DNA of 24,627 bases from GYS-P2D sp964489125. Lineage in GTDB: Bacteria; Bacteroidota; Bacteroidia; Chitinophagales; Saprospiraceae. Position numbers and translations under genes: made by a program. The stretch's first letter is position 1. The number at the start of each line of letters is the position of its first letter. Below the pieces are notes generated by a model. The model was given only the letters and a program-made list of their open reading frames with translations, was not told the origin of the DNA and did no database searches. Where the stretch lies: positions 1 to 24,627 of the forward strand of contig CAZAXY010000050.1 in the NCBI GenBank assembly GCA_964489125.1. Reading direction: 5' to 3'. This document shows positions 7,721 through 16,336 of this stretch, piece by piece.

Positions 7721-8953
7721 TTAATTTCCATCAATCTTTATATAGTCGCTATAGAGGACTCCGATATTCGTTGACATCATGCTGGCCAGCTTCAACCAAT
7801 TGGACTGTGGTCCCCATTCCACCTCGCCATCGTAGTCATCGGAATCTGCGACGGGAAAGATGCGATTGCGATCTTCTACAGAATCAAAAATTACAATTGC
7901 ACTGTATTTTGAAGTTCTTTGCCCTCGATCCGATTTGGTCAACATAATTCGCTGACCCTTCATCTTGTTATAAATAGGTGCTATTGTGTTATTGAAAAAC
8001 GATTCGAATTCAAGTGGGTCGACATCGGGTCGCAACTCTATCTCATGGATAGAATATACTTCTGGTTGACTGGTCATTGGACCTTGGAGCGGTGGATAAG
8101 CATTCGCATAGTCCAGCGTTGTCTGGACATGAGCGATCTTCCACTTTCCTCCCTCTTTTTCTAAGATCCTCGTTTCTATAGTTGGGACGTTAGAACCTAT
8201 TGCGTCTGTTGTCTGTCGGAAAGTCGCCCAAGCAATATGATGTCTCACCTGTATGTCCCAGTCACTACGGACTATATTTTCTAAATTAAATGGCTGTGAG
8301 CCGTAAACATCTTCATTGTCATTGTTGACGCGTGTTAGAACCGCTTGATCCTGCGGCATATTTACAATATTGACATGAGGATAGGACCTAAGCTCCCTTC
8401 CTCTTGCATTGTCCGCTTTGACATAGGCATCCGTCTCATCGATTATCACCTGCCTTATGGCTGCTTTTTCATCTTCCACCGAACTATAATAGAGCATTCC
8501 GTCCGCCGTCCAAGACGACGAAGTGTCTATAGATGAACCTATAGCATGATAATATCCAGTGGCCGTTTGGTATATACCTGTGCCGCCCATTATGGCGCCA
8601 TAGCATTCCCATGATGTGACATCTGTAGTGATCCCTTTAGTAGTAACGAATAGTGAATTGCCTTCTTGATCTGTTTCGACAAATTCGATTACATTCTCGC
8701 CTGACGATATATCGACTCTTACTATTGATAGGGTAGTTACGTCACCCAATATTGAATGTTGTCCGATACCTGGCACATAATTGATCGCTTTGACAATACT
8801 ACCAGATCTATCTTTTTCAATTATGTGGCTTCCTTCAACTGCTACATTATAGGTGGCAGTGAAAGTTTGGCCCGTCTGAGCTTGACCATTTATGAAGGTG
8901 CAGCTCGCAATAATGAAAAGTAAAATGATGATTGATTGATACATTTGATTCAT
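7721..8953 (-). CDS. Secreted three-domain protein: beta-barrel, NTF2/SnoaL-like, ferredoxin-like barrel
   Basis: The start at 8953 gives 410 residues and a good signal sequence ('MNQMYQSIIILLFIIASC'). Cleavage after 'TFING' before 'QAQ' is likely, but 'IIASC' could also be a lipobox. An upstream ATG at 8995 would overlap the preceding gene and spoil the signal. Residues about 27-155 look like an allene-oxide-cyclase/dirigent-style barrel ('IMGGTGIYQTATGYYHAIG'). Residues about 160-283 look like an NTF2/SnoaL fold ('AIRQVIIDETDAYVKAD', 'RILEKEGGKWKIAHVQTT'). Residues about 298-410 look like a dimeric alpha/beta barrel ('YSIHEIELRPDVDPLEFESF'). Domain calls are by pattern and moderate. It starts 7 bp after the small membrane-protein gene, so the two are co-transcribed. 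No catalytic role can be assigned. Confidence 0.8.
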   Translation of the reverse strand: MNQMYQSIIILLFIIASCTFINGQAQTGQTFTATYNVAVEGSHIIEKDRSGSIVKAINYVPGIGQHSILGDVTTLSIVRVDISSGENVIEFVETDQEGNSLFVTTKGITTDVTSWECYGAIMGGTGIYQTATGYYHAIGSSIDTSSSWTADGMLYYSSVEDEKAAIRQVIIDETDAYVKADNARGRELRSYPHVNIVNMPQDQAVLTRVNNDNEDVYGSQPFNLENIVRSDWDIQVRHHIAWATFRQTTDAIGSNVPTIETRILEKEGGKWKIAHVQTTLDYANAYPPLQGPMTSQPEVYSIHEIELRPDVDPLEFESFFNNTIAPIYNKMKGQRIMLTKSDRGQRTSKYSAIVIFDSVEDRNRIFPVADSDDYDGEVEWGPQSNWLKLASMMSTNIGVLYSDYIKIDGN

Positions 8954-8960
8954 AGTATGA

Positions 8961-9344
8961 TTAGATGTTAGATGATTTATTAGAAAACAAAACATACCCA
9001 GCCCAAGCAGCCAAAATGATTACAATCACCACTGAACTCCAGTTAAAAAGAGTAAAGAGTCCAGTCAACGAAGCTTGTGTATTGATGATGGCATTGATGA
9101 TATTGACGCCAAGGATCATGTACATCCAGTGTCTATGATTCGTATGGGATCTCTGTATCCAGCAACCGACCGCAAATGCCAACAATAGCGCTCCGAATAG
9201 TCGTGCCATGTGGGCAGCTGTTGGAGTCATCTGATCTTCTGTGATCATGTATGGCTCTAATGCCATCTCCGGCAATAAGACAAATAACAGTCCGAATATT
9301 AAGGCCACAATGGCCTGAAAGGTTAATAGATTTTTAGCAGTCAT
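8961..9344 (-). CDS. Small four-helix inner-membrane protein
   Basis: The 127-residue protein has four hydrophobic helices (about 6-25, 44-66, 72-95, 101-121), with a conserved-looking 'MTPTAAHMARLFGALLLAFAVGCW' segment cut here as 'AHMARLFGALLLAFAVGCW' at the second helix. It resembles small uncharacterised Bacteroidota membrane proteins with the same 'ARLFGA-LL' element. It is the first gene of a two-gene unit with the secreted protein that starts 7 bp downstream. Its 5' leader holds a palindrome (9351-9369) that begins 7 bp before the start, and a pair of direct repeats further up (9399-9436). Function unknown. Confidence 0.8.
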   Translation of the reverse strand: MTAKNLLTFQAIVALIFGLLFVLLPEMALEPYMITEDQMTPTAAHMARLFGALLLAFAVGCWIQRSHTNHRHWMYMILGVNIINAIINTQASLTGLFTLFNWSSVVIVIILAAWAGYVLFSNKSSNI

Positions 9345-9350
9345 TTATTA

Positions 9351-9436
9351 TAGTGTATTGATAACACTACAAAGTTGAAGACTCCTTCGATACACTAGTA
9401 TTCTAATTGTTCCAAGATGTATTCTGATTGTTCCAA
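9351..9436. promoter_or_regulatory. Candidate operators between divergent genes
   Basis: Two copies of TATTCTRATTGTTCCAA (9399-9415 and 9420-9436) are spaced exactly 21 bp apart, two helical turns, which suits a protein binding the same DNA face twice. A separate inverted repeat, tagtgt-N7-acacta, is at 9351-9369, directly before the start of the minus-strand membrane-protein gene. The region separates that gene from the plus-strand FAD oxidase gene, so either or both could be controlled. No Bacteroidota-type -7 box (TAnnTTTG) is convincing on either strand. Confidence 0.45.
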
Positions 9437-9502
9437 ATCCCATAGATTATGGGCTTTTGGTCCATGCTCAAGGTCACTATCATCATATAAAGAGGTAAAT
9501 TG

Positions 9503-12500
9503 ATGATGTCCTTTTCTATTTCACTGCCAACAAAAAAGATTATGCTGAGCATCAACACTACAGAAATTTTCACCAATGTCAACACTGGTTTACAGGCATT
9601 AAACTTTATAGAGCAAGACTATAAACTATTGTCTCGAGATCTTGAGAAAAAAATATCAATGATTAACAGACTCTCTTTGTCTCGATCATTTTTTAAAGAT
9701 GGGATGGAGTATATGAGTTATCTAAACGAAGTCTTTTCTGATGATCATCATATGAATGTTTGGAATGACCTCGAGAGCTCAACTACTGCGCAGATTTTTG
9801 CAAGAAACGGGCTCAGTACACCCACGAAAATTTCCAGTATTGTTAGTGAAGAAACATTCCTCAGATTGGTTGAGAATGCAGTTGTTGAAAGTGAAGGAAG
9901 TACAAGTAGATTAAATCATAATATTGCTCTAATCGCAACAGGGTTAGGCGAGCTCAAACCATACAATGACATAGTAGGCCTCACAAAAATTCCTTTTTCT
10001 GAGCAGACGAGAAATTGTAAGGATGTCTTGGGCCAAAGAGTAGACGAGATCCTGCCAATCTTCAAATTAGACGGCAACTTGAGAATAGATTCTATTGGTA
10101 TCGGTCGTATATCACCTCCGTCCATTGATATAATTGATATTCCTGATTTTACTTCATTCCAACCTGACCCGGATCACATAGTACACGAGGATATCTGTTT
10201 ACATCCATTTGAATGGAGAGACAGTGACTTTACACATATTGTTCAATCCTACTTTATTGCTTCACTGGAACGACATGTACACTGTTATAAAATTACAGAG
10301 ATCTGTGAGCCAAATGCATGTCCAGGTGACACCATAAGTATCAAAGGCGACAAGTTCAAATTTAAAGGATCAAACAAAAAAGGGAGTGTGTCCATCAATT
10401 CAATAGAATTAGAAATTGTCTCTTGGGATAACGAATTGATCCAAGCTAAACTTCCTGAAAATATAACATCTGGCTTCATAATACTGGACCATCCCGATTC
10501 AACGATACCTCCAGGGCTTGGAAATCACCCTGATGCGCATACACTTAAACCTTTCGTACCATGCCTCCAAACACATAACACATTTTTCTCTGGAGGATTA
10601 AGTGGTATCGTTGACTTTCGTTTTACGCCTGACAAAAATATTATAGGCTGTCTTCGGCCAGGGAACGAAGTAACTATTTGGTGGAAAACAACCAATTTGT
10701 CGGCGTTGCAACTTGTGGTTTCTGGGGAGGGCATCGATGAGACAATACCAATAGATTCAGAGCAATTGCCCGTTGGATTGACAACATATGTTATTGGAGA
10801 CATTACTACTCCTATTCAACAGTCCATCCCTATTAAAATATCACTTCAAGCCGAAGGGTATTGTAGTTCGGGCAATATGTCCTTATTAGTAGAGCAAACA
10901 TTTGATGTTTACAATCCTACTTATGATTCATCTCTATCTAATGAGTCGATCACACAAGACTTAGAAAACTGGCATAGAAATATTGTCCAAGAACAACAAG
11001 TGACGATTGTTCCAAGAAGCTTGCGAGAATTGATAAATCAAGTATTGTACTATGAATCCCAAGACCTTAAAATCAGTGCAATGGGGAGTTTATGGTCGTA
11101 TACTAATTGTGCTCTGTCAGATACAGAACCCAATCCGGTAATGGTAGATACATCGCAGCTCAACAGAATATTGAGTATAGATGAAACACCTTTCTCAGAT
11201 TATAGAGAAGATAAGCGCTCTAACTTTGATGACAGTCCTGTCTCTTCAGATAATCTGATATATGTTGAAGGAGGTGCTAAAATTTATGAAATCAATGTAC
11301 AGTTAAGAAGAGATAGCAATCCAAGAGCGTTCAGATCACTCGGAGGATCAAATGGACAAAGCCTGGCAGGGGCGATTAATACCTCAACCCATGGATCCAA
11401 TATTGATGTCGGGCCTGTATCTCAAGCCGTCCGTGCCATCCATTTAGTATCATATGGAGGACAAGATTGGTGGATAGAACCAAAAACTAATTCGATAACT
11501 GTTATAGATGACATCAAGATATCAAATCAGAGGTGTACCAAGATTATCTATGACGACGATCTATTTAACTCATGCTTAGTATCTGTAGGTAATGGTGGTG
11601 TGGTCTACGCCTATGTTATAGAAGTTGTCCCAGCATATGACTTAACCCTTTGTACAGAAAAAATAGATCTCACACAAGCTCGAACTGTAATAAGTAGTGT
11701 CGTCAACGAAGTATACAATAACGAATGGTTAGAAATCATCACCAATGGAACGAAGGATTGCTACCTAACATATGCTACGAGACAAGAAGAACCTAATATT
11801 GAGTTCGATTTAAATTCTGATCCAATAGATACGGATGAAGATGAATGCCCGTCAGCCTTTGAGGAGGCTCTGGTAAATATATTTGGTTTAGAAAATTCAG
11901 AGGCAATCAGTGATGCTTTAGCAGCTCCTGATGCTGGCCCGATAGGGCCTGCCTTTATAACTGTGTCATCCATTAGTGCAGCAGCAGGAGGTATTTTTAC
12001 GGCTATTATAAGTCCATTTATTGCTCATGTTGGGCTAAAGTTTGCAGAAGCCAGTGCATTGCTTGCTCTTTTTCCTATTGGTGGAATTTTTCTTTTCAAT
12101 GAGAGGATAATTAAAGAGGTAGATCCAATTCTAAGCAGTTTCGAAGACATCATCTCTGCGGTAACTAGCGCTTTAAGCACAGATGAGTCAATACGTACAC
12201 AGGCATTAATTCACTTAATCAATGCTATATGGAAACTCGACTTAATAGTAGTCGATGGTAAAGATGTAATTGACCTAATTCAAACAGCACTGACTGAAGC
12301 ACAAAGACCCGCAGGATGTTATAGAGGCCCGAGTGACAGAGCATACAGTAGACAGTTCATTAATCTTGATAATCTGAGTACTGAGTTAGAAATACAATAT
12401 ATACGGGAAAAATATGCTCATGACGAAATTGAGAAATTGGTTCAAAGCTATGAGTATGTTATCGATGCTAATTGTGCCAATGACTTTTTAACTGAATTAT

Positions 12501-12889
12501 ATGCGCTATCAGATAGCGCACGACAGGAAAACAAAGCGATATTAGTCAATATAGCTATCAGGTTTACTCAGAAGTCTACAGCTATCATGGCCATGCAACA
12601 AAATGAGCTGAATGCACATTTTGAAATCTACTTGTTTAAGGGTTTGGAAGGCAATGATGAATTTGTCGAACGCCTCTATAATCTTGTATCTGATTTTACT
12701 GTCAATGGAAATAAGATATATCCTCATTGGGGGCAATTACATGAAGTAGCCCCATCAAATTTCACAGAATTGTATAATCTTAATATTTGGCGAGACTCAC
12801 TTGACCAGTTAAAGCAGGAAGTGTTGAGCGATAAGAACACTTTTGAAAATGAGTTTGCAACCGAGAGAGGGCTTATACTTTCGTCCTGA
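9503..12889 (+). CDS. Large FAD-dependent oxidoreductase of the aldonolactone-oxidase type with long extra domains
   Basis: The protein has about 1,128 residues and no signal peptide. The start is the ATG at 9503: an AGAGG at 9491-9495 sits 7 bases before it; an in-frame TTG at 9500 and an ATG at 9506 are alternatives. Residues 1-260 match nothing I recognise. About 262-330 looks IPT/TIG-like ('CEPNACPGDTISIKGDKF'). About 495-660 is an FAD-binding PCMH domain ('LGGSNGQSLAGAINTSTHG'). The C terminus holds 'YPHWGQLHEV' and 'TFENEFATERGLI', as in gulonolactone/alditol oxidases. Between them, about 770-960 is an insertion with hydrophobic helices ('ISAAAGGIFTAIISPFIAHV'). The usual 'GSGHSFT' motif reads 'GSLWSYT', so the histidine that carries covalent flavin in many relatives is Trp. 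Ordinary members are about 400-600 residues. Substrate unknown. The 3' end overlaps the convergent kinase gene by 17 bp. Confidence 0.8.
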   Translation: MMSFSISLPTKKIMLSINTTEIFTNVNTGLQALNFIEQDYKLLSRDLEKKISMINRLSLSRSFFKDGMEYMSYLNEVFSDDHHMNVWNDLESSTTAQIFARNGLSTPTKISSIVSEETFLRLVENAVVESEGSTSRLNHNIALIATGLGELKPYNDIVGLTKIPFSEQTRNCKDVLGQRVDEILPIFKLDGNLRIDSIGIGRISPPSIDIIDIPDFTSFQPDPDHIVHEDICLHPFEWRDSDFTHIVQSYFIASLERHVHCYKITEICEPNACPGDTISIKGDKFKFKGSNKKGSVSINSIELEIVSWDNELIQAKLPENITSGFIILDHPDSTIPPGLGNHPDAHTLKPFVPCLQTHNTFFSGGLSGIVDFRFTPDKNIIGCLRPGNEVTIWWKTTNLSALQLVVSGEGIDETIPIDSEQLPVGLTTYVIGDITTPIQQSIPIKISLQAEGYCSSGNMSLLVEQTFDVYNPTYDSSLSNESITQDLENWHRNIVQEQQVTIVPRSLRELINQVLYYESQDLKISAMGSLWSYTNCALSDTEPNPVMVDTSQLNRILSIDETPFSDYREDKRSNFDDSPVSSDNLIYVEGGAKIYEINVQLRRDSNPRAFRSLGGSNGQSLAGAINTSTHGSNIDVGPVSQAVRAIHLVSYGGQDWWIEPKTNSITVIDDIKISNQRCTKIIYDDDLFNSCLVSVGNGGVVYAYVIEVVPAYDLTLCTEKIDLTQARTVISSVVNEVYNNEWLEIITNGTKDCYLTYATRQEEPNIEFDLNSDPIDTDEDECPSAFEEALVNIFGLENSEAISDALAAPDAGPIGPAFITVSSISAAAGGIFTAIISPFIAHVGLKFAEASALLALFPIGGIFLFNERIIKEVDPILSSFEDIISAVTSALSTDESIRTQALIHLINAIWKLDLIVVDGKDVIDLIQTALTEAQRPAGCYRGPSDRAYSRQFINLDNLSTELEIQYIREKYAHDEIEKLVQSYEYVIDANCANDFLTELYALSDSARQENKAILVNIAIRFTQKSTAIMAMQQNELNAHFEIYLFKGLEGNDEFVERLYNLVSDFTVNGNKIYPHWGQLHEVAPSNFTELYNLNIWRDSLDQLKQEVLSDKNTFENEFATERGLILSS

Positions 12890-15617
12890 ATTCAGAAGGG
12901 CTTACGTTCGTAAATTTTCTAAAATCCTTTGAGAAATGTGCGGCATTTTTATAGCCTACTTTGTCGGCTATTCCTGCAATAGATAAGTCAGTCGTGGACA
13001 TGAGTTCCTTAGACCTTGAGAGCTTTAATCTCTTGACATAAGTCATAGCAGAAAAACCAGTAACTGCAGTAATTTTCCGATGCAATTGTGTCCGACTCAT
13101 CAACATGTTCTTACATAGAAAGTCGATCTTAATATCCACTTCTAAATTCTGCATTACGACATCAGTAAACTCTACTAACCAAGGTGACTCCTCTACTATC
13201 TCAACTTCTTCGGTGGTCTGGTACTTCTTGTGTAATAGCTTTCTTACATCTATCAGGTTATCTATCCTTGTTATAAGTTCCAATTTTGAAAAGGGCTTTG
13301 CGACATATGCATCAGCTCCCGTCATCAATCCCTCTTCCTTCTCTAGCTGAGAACTCTTACCAGTCAACAAAATGACAGGAATATGTTCAGTTATCGTGTT
13401 TTGCTTCAGCTGCCTCGTAAGATCATAACCATTCATTAGTGGCATAACGACATCGCTAATAACCAAATCAGGTAATTTTTCAATAGCCATCTTCAAGCCT
13501 TCTCGACCATTGCCTGCCATCAATACGTTGTATGATTTACTAATTACACTTTGGATGTATTCTCTTACTTCCTGATTATCCTCAACTATTAAGACCAGTA
13601 GATCGCTATCTATATTTTGCTCAGAGTTTGGGGCATAATCACAATTTGTTTCTTTACCTGCGTGGTTCGAGATAGGAATTTTGATTATGAATTCAGTGCC
13701 TTTTCCGATTTCACTATTTACATCTATTGATCCGCTAAGCAAGTCTATTAATTCTTTCACAAGGGCCAATCCTATACCGGTTCCTTTTATTTTATATGAA
13801 GAATCGATGGAGCCTTGATAAAAACGGTCAAATATTTTGTGAATTTCTTTCGGAGATATACCAATACCGTCGTCTTTCACCTTCCAGACCAAAGAATTAT
13901 CAATCTCAGAGATATCAACTAGAACGTGTCCACCTTTATTTGTGAACTTAAGGCTATTAGAAAGCAAATTGGACATCAATATTCTCATGATCGTTTCATC
14001 ATAATCCATAACTATCTTAGCCTTCTTGCTATGAAAGTTTATGGCGACATTCTTCTTTTCAGCAAGTGACAAAAATGAATCTGTCAAATAATTGAGATAC
14101 GAGACAACATCACCATGAATCATGTTTGGAGAGATCACACCAGTCTCATATTTTGAATAATCCAATATACCATCAACCAAACTCAACAAGTTTTCACTAC
14201 TCTTCTTAATTAGGCTTCCTTTTATAGACATACCTTGTAGGTCCTCGGCAACTCCATTAATTATTGTTAATGGAGCCCTTAATTCATGGGAAATATTTGA
14301 CAACATTCTTGTACGATTCTTATCAAGCTCTTCCAACTTTTTAGACTTAGTAGACTCCGTCAGAAGATCCAATTCAGTCTGATAGACTTTTTTAATGGTT
14401 ATATAACCGGTGAAGATGACGAAAAACATGGCTCCATAAGTAGAGTAAAGCTTAGAAGACAACAAAGAATCCAATTGTCCAAGCCATGTGTGGTTGAGGG
14501 CCATACCCAAGTAGCTCAATAATACCAATAGACCAATCCCCAAAACAAACCTTTTGGCATAGCTATTATTACTAATCCATACAAGTCCGATGAGAAATAT
14601 ACTATTAATAGCAACTAAAGATAGGTCTAAAAAATAGACGATTTTAGCAAATAGAGTAACGTGAATAAAAGGGCCTACTGAGTAGAATCTTACAATGCTT
14701 GCAAATAAAGAAAATACAAAAACGATGATAGAAGAAGTTATTGCAGTCTTGCGAAACTTCTGAATATCGAATACGCTGAAAACAAAGAGAGACAAAGAAA
14801 TTGCTATGCAGGTTCTGTTAAAATTTTCTAATTGAAAAAGGGATTCGGGCCAATGGCACCAAAATATCACTTGCTCAAAATATCCATCTAAATTTCTTAA
14901 ATAGAACATAAACAAGCTTACCGATACTGCGATAAACAGCAAATAATTAGTGCGCTTACTGAGCGCATAAAGTACGAGACACCCAAGAACCAAGAATGCG
15001 ATTAAAAACAATAGTCCAATATGCAATACGGATTTATAGTAATTTCCACGTTGTGACTCAAGAAATAATAATCGATTTTGTAATGGAACGAATAAGACAT
15101 CAATTGCTGACAGAGGGTCATTCCTAATTATACCAGAGGATAAATATGCCAAGACTTCTATCGAATCACCTGGGTTGATTTTTAGATCATATAATAGCTT
15201 TCCTCCTCCTTCTGGAGTATACTTTTTATACAATAACCCCCTTTTTGCAGTCAGCGCAAGAGAATCTTCCTTAGTATATATAAATACTCTATCAAACTTG
15301 CCGTAGTAGAGATAACCTCTTAAGACTTGATCGGTAATATTGTGCAACTTGTTGTAAGCCCAATATCTCTTATTATCCGCGTGAAAAGATTTATTTAGCT
15401 GGATGCTCTTCTCAAGGTTTATAAAGTCTTCGAGATCGATTCCCTGAGATTCTTCATATGGTGCTTCGTCGATGAAGAGACCAGTATGAGCCTTTAGGTT
15501 TATATTCTCGTCATAATTTTGATCAAAAACGTAAAAGAAGTCAGTACAATACGCATTTTGTACTGAAATAACTGAAAATATTAAAAACGATATAATGAAT
15601 ATATCTGGGCTGCGCAT
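12873..15617 (-). CDS. Hybrid two-component protein: 7TM-DISM sensor, histidine kinase, receiver, AraC HTH
   Basis: This protein senses, relays phosphate and binds DNA in one chain. I chose the start at 15617 (914 residues) because it opens with a signal peptide ('MRSPDIFIISFLIFSVISV'); an ATG at 15665 would add 16 polar residues. In order: a periplasmic 7TMR-DISM extracellular domain (about 25-185), seven membrane helices (about 195-410), HisKA with 'NISHELRAPLTII' (His444), HATPase_c with 'NLLSNSLKFT', 'DDGIGI' and 'GTGIGLALV', a receiver domain ('LIVEDNQE', Asp722 in 'VISDVVMPLMNG', Lys774 in 'AKPF'), and an AraC-type double HTH to the end ('LSIAGIADKVGYKNAAHFSK'). All phosphotransfer residues are present. 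DISM sensors often bind carbohydrates, but the ligand is unknown. No SusCD pair is nearby; its targets are not evident. Confidence 0.95.
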   Translation of the reverse strand: MRSPDIFIISFLIFSVISVQNAYCTDFFYVFDQNYDENINLKAHTGLFIDEAPYEESQGIDLEDFINLEKSIQLNKSFHADNKRYWAYNKLHNITDQVLRGYLYYGKFDRVFIYTKEDSLALTAKRGLLYKKYTPEGGGKLLYDLKINPGDSIEVLAYLSSGIIRNDPLSAIDVLFVPLQNRLLFLESQRGNYYKSVLHIGLLFLIAFLVLGCLVLYALSKRTNYLLFIAVSVSLFMFYLRNLDGYFEQVIFWCHWPESLFQLENFNRTCIAISLSLFVFSVFDIQKFRKTAITSSIIVFVFSLFASIVRFYSVGPFIHVTLFAKIVYFLDLSLVAINSIFLIGLVWISNNSYAKRFVLGIGLLVLLSYLGMALNHTWLGQLDSLLSSKLYSTYGAMFFVIFTGYITIKKVYQTELDLLTESTKSKKLEELDKNRTRMLSNISHELRAPLTIINGVAEDLQGMSIKGSLIKKSSENLLSLVDGILDYSKYETGVISPNMIHGDVVSYLNYLTDSFLSLAEKKNVAINFHSKKAKIVMDYDETIMRILMSNLLSNSLKFTNKGGHVLVDISEIDNSLVWKVKDDGIGISPKEIHKIFDRFYQGSIDSSYKIKGTGIGLALVKELIDLLSGSIDVNSEIGKGTEFIIKIPISNHAGKETNCDYAPNSEQNIDSDLLVLIVEDNQEVREYIQSVISKSYNVLMAGNGREGLKMAIEKLPDLVISDVVMPLMNGYDLTRQLKQNTITEHIPVILLTGKSSQLEKEEGLMTGADAYVAKPFSKLELITRIDNLIDVRKLLHKKYQTTEEVEIVEESPWLVEFTDVVMQNLEVDIKIDFLCKNMLMSRTQLHRKITAVTGFSAMTYVKRLKLSRSKELMSTTDLSIAGIADKVGYKNAAHFSKDFRKFTNVSPSEFRTKV

Positions 15618-15845
15618 TATGCCTTTTTTGGTTCGTGCGTAGGAAAAATACCAAATGAATTTCACTATTCCGAACTATGGCATCGAATAGTATAGCTGTA
15701 ATTGCTTGCATGAAAAAATTGTAAAGAATCTTGACTCTGTTTTCATTTGAGTTATAGTCCGCAGATTGACCAAAACTTATGGGGGTATTGCTCTAATGAA
15801 CTTGTTTTCACCCAGATCAGTTAATAGTATATCAATTGTAAAAAC

Positions 15846-16157
15846 ATGAAAAAGAAAAAAGCAACTTTCAAAGACATCGTAAGGTCATCTAAGCCTACGC
15901 TTGTTGACTTTTATGCGACATGGTGTGGACCATGCCAGGCGATGATGCCGGCTATCAAAGAAGTATCACAGCGAGTCGGTGATTCTGCTAAAGTGATCAA
16001 GATCGATATTGACAAAAATCAAAAGCTCGCTAATAAGCTAAATATCCGCAGCGTACCGACTCTAATGATATACAAAGAGGGGAAAGTAGTGTGGAGGCAG
16101 ACTGGTGGTATGTCAGCTAAGCAATTGGAGCGAGCTATTAATGAGTTCGTCAATTAG
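15846..16157 (+). CDS. trxA: Thioredoxin
   Basis: The 103-residue cytoplasmic protein is a standard thioredoxin that reduces protein disulfides. It has the active site 'WCGPC' (Cys27, Cys30), the cis-proline in 'RSVPTLMIY' (Pro71), and normal family length. There is no signal peptide. It is divergent from the sensor-kinase gene with 228 bp between starts, and is 179 bp ahead of the porin gene, with no sign of a shared operon. Genomes of this group usually carry several thioredoxins, so the symbol is family-level. Confidence 0.9.
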   Translation: MKKKKATFKDIVRSSKPTLVDFYATWCGPCQAMMPAIKEVSQRVGDSAKVIKIDIDKNQKLANKLNIRSVPTLMIYKEGKVVWRQTGGMSAKQLERAINEFVN

Positions 16158-16336
16158 GTAGCTTATACAGCCTTTCTGATCCGATAGTATAAATCTATCA
16201 TTCTTAATTCTCTTTTTTGTCTCGACTCCAGAGGCATAAATAGCCCGTGCCTAATTTTTCTCATCAGAGCGATTTTTTTCTTGTGTAAATGAGAGTATGC
16301 TGTCATGCTTTTTGACGCTTTAGCTATTTTTAATCT

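Noticed and set aside
9403..9585. Small minus-strand open frame over the start of the FAD oxidase
   Set aside because: It overlaps the ribosome site and the N-terminal coding region of the oxidase, has no family resemblance and covers the direct repeats.
15664..15691. Inverted repeat actattc-N14-gaatagt upstream of the hybrid kinase
   Set aside because: Arms are only 7 bp, A/T-rich and widely spaced, and there is no second copy in the window, so chance is likely.
15731..15758. TTGACT-N16-TATAGT before the thioredoxin gene
   Set aside because: It resembles an E. coli sigma-70 promoter, but the main Bacteroidota sigma factor uses a TTTG / TAnnTTTG pattern, and the 5' leader would be long; not supported.
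16171..16260. Weak hairpins after the thioredoxin gene (gatag...ctatc; aggca...tgcct with nearby T-run)
   Set aside because: Stems of 5 bp with long loops are too weak to call as terminators.
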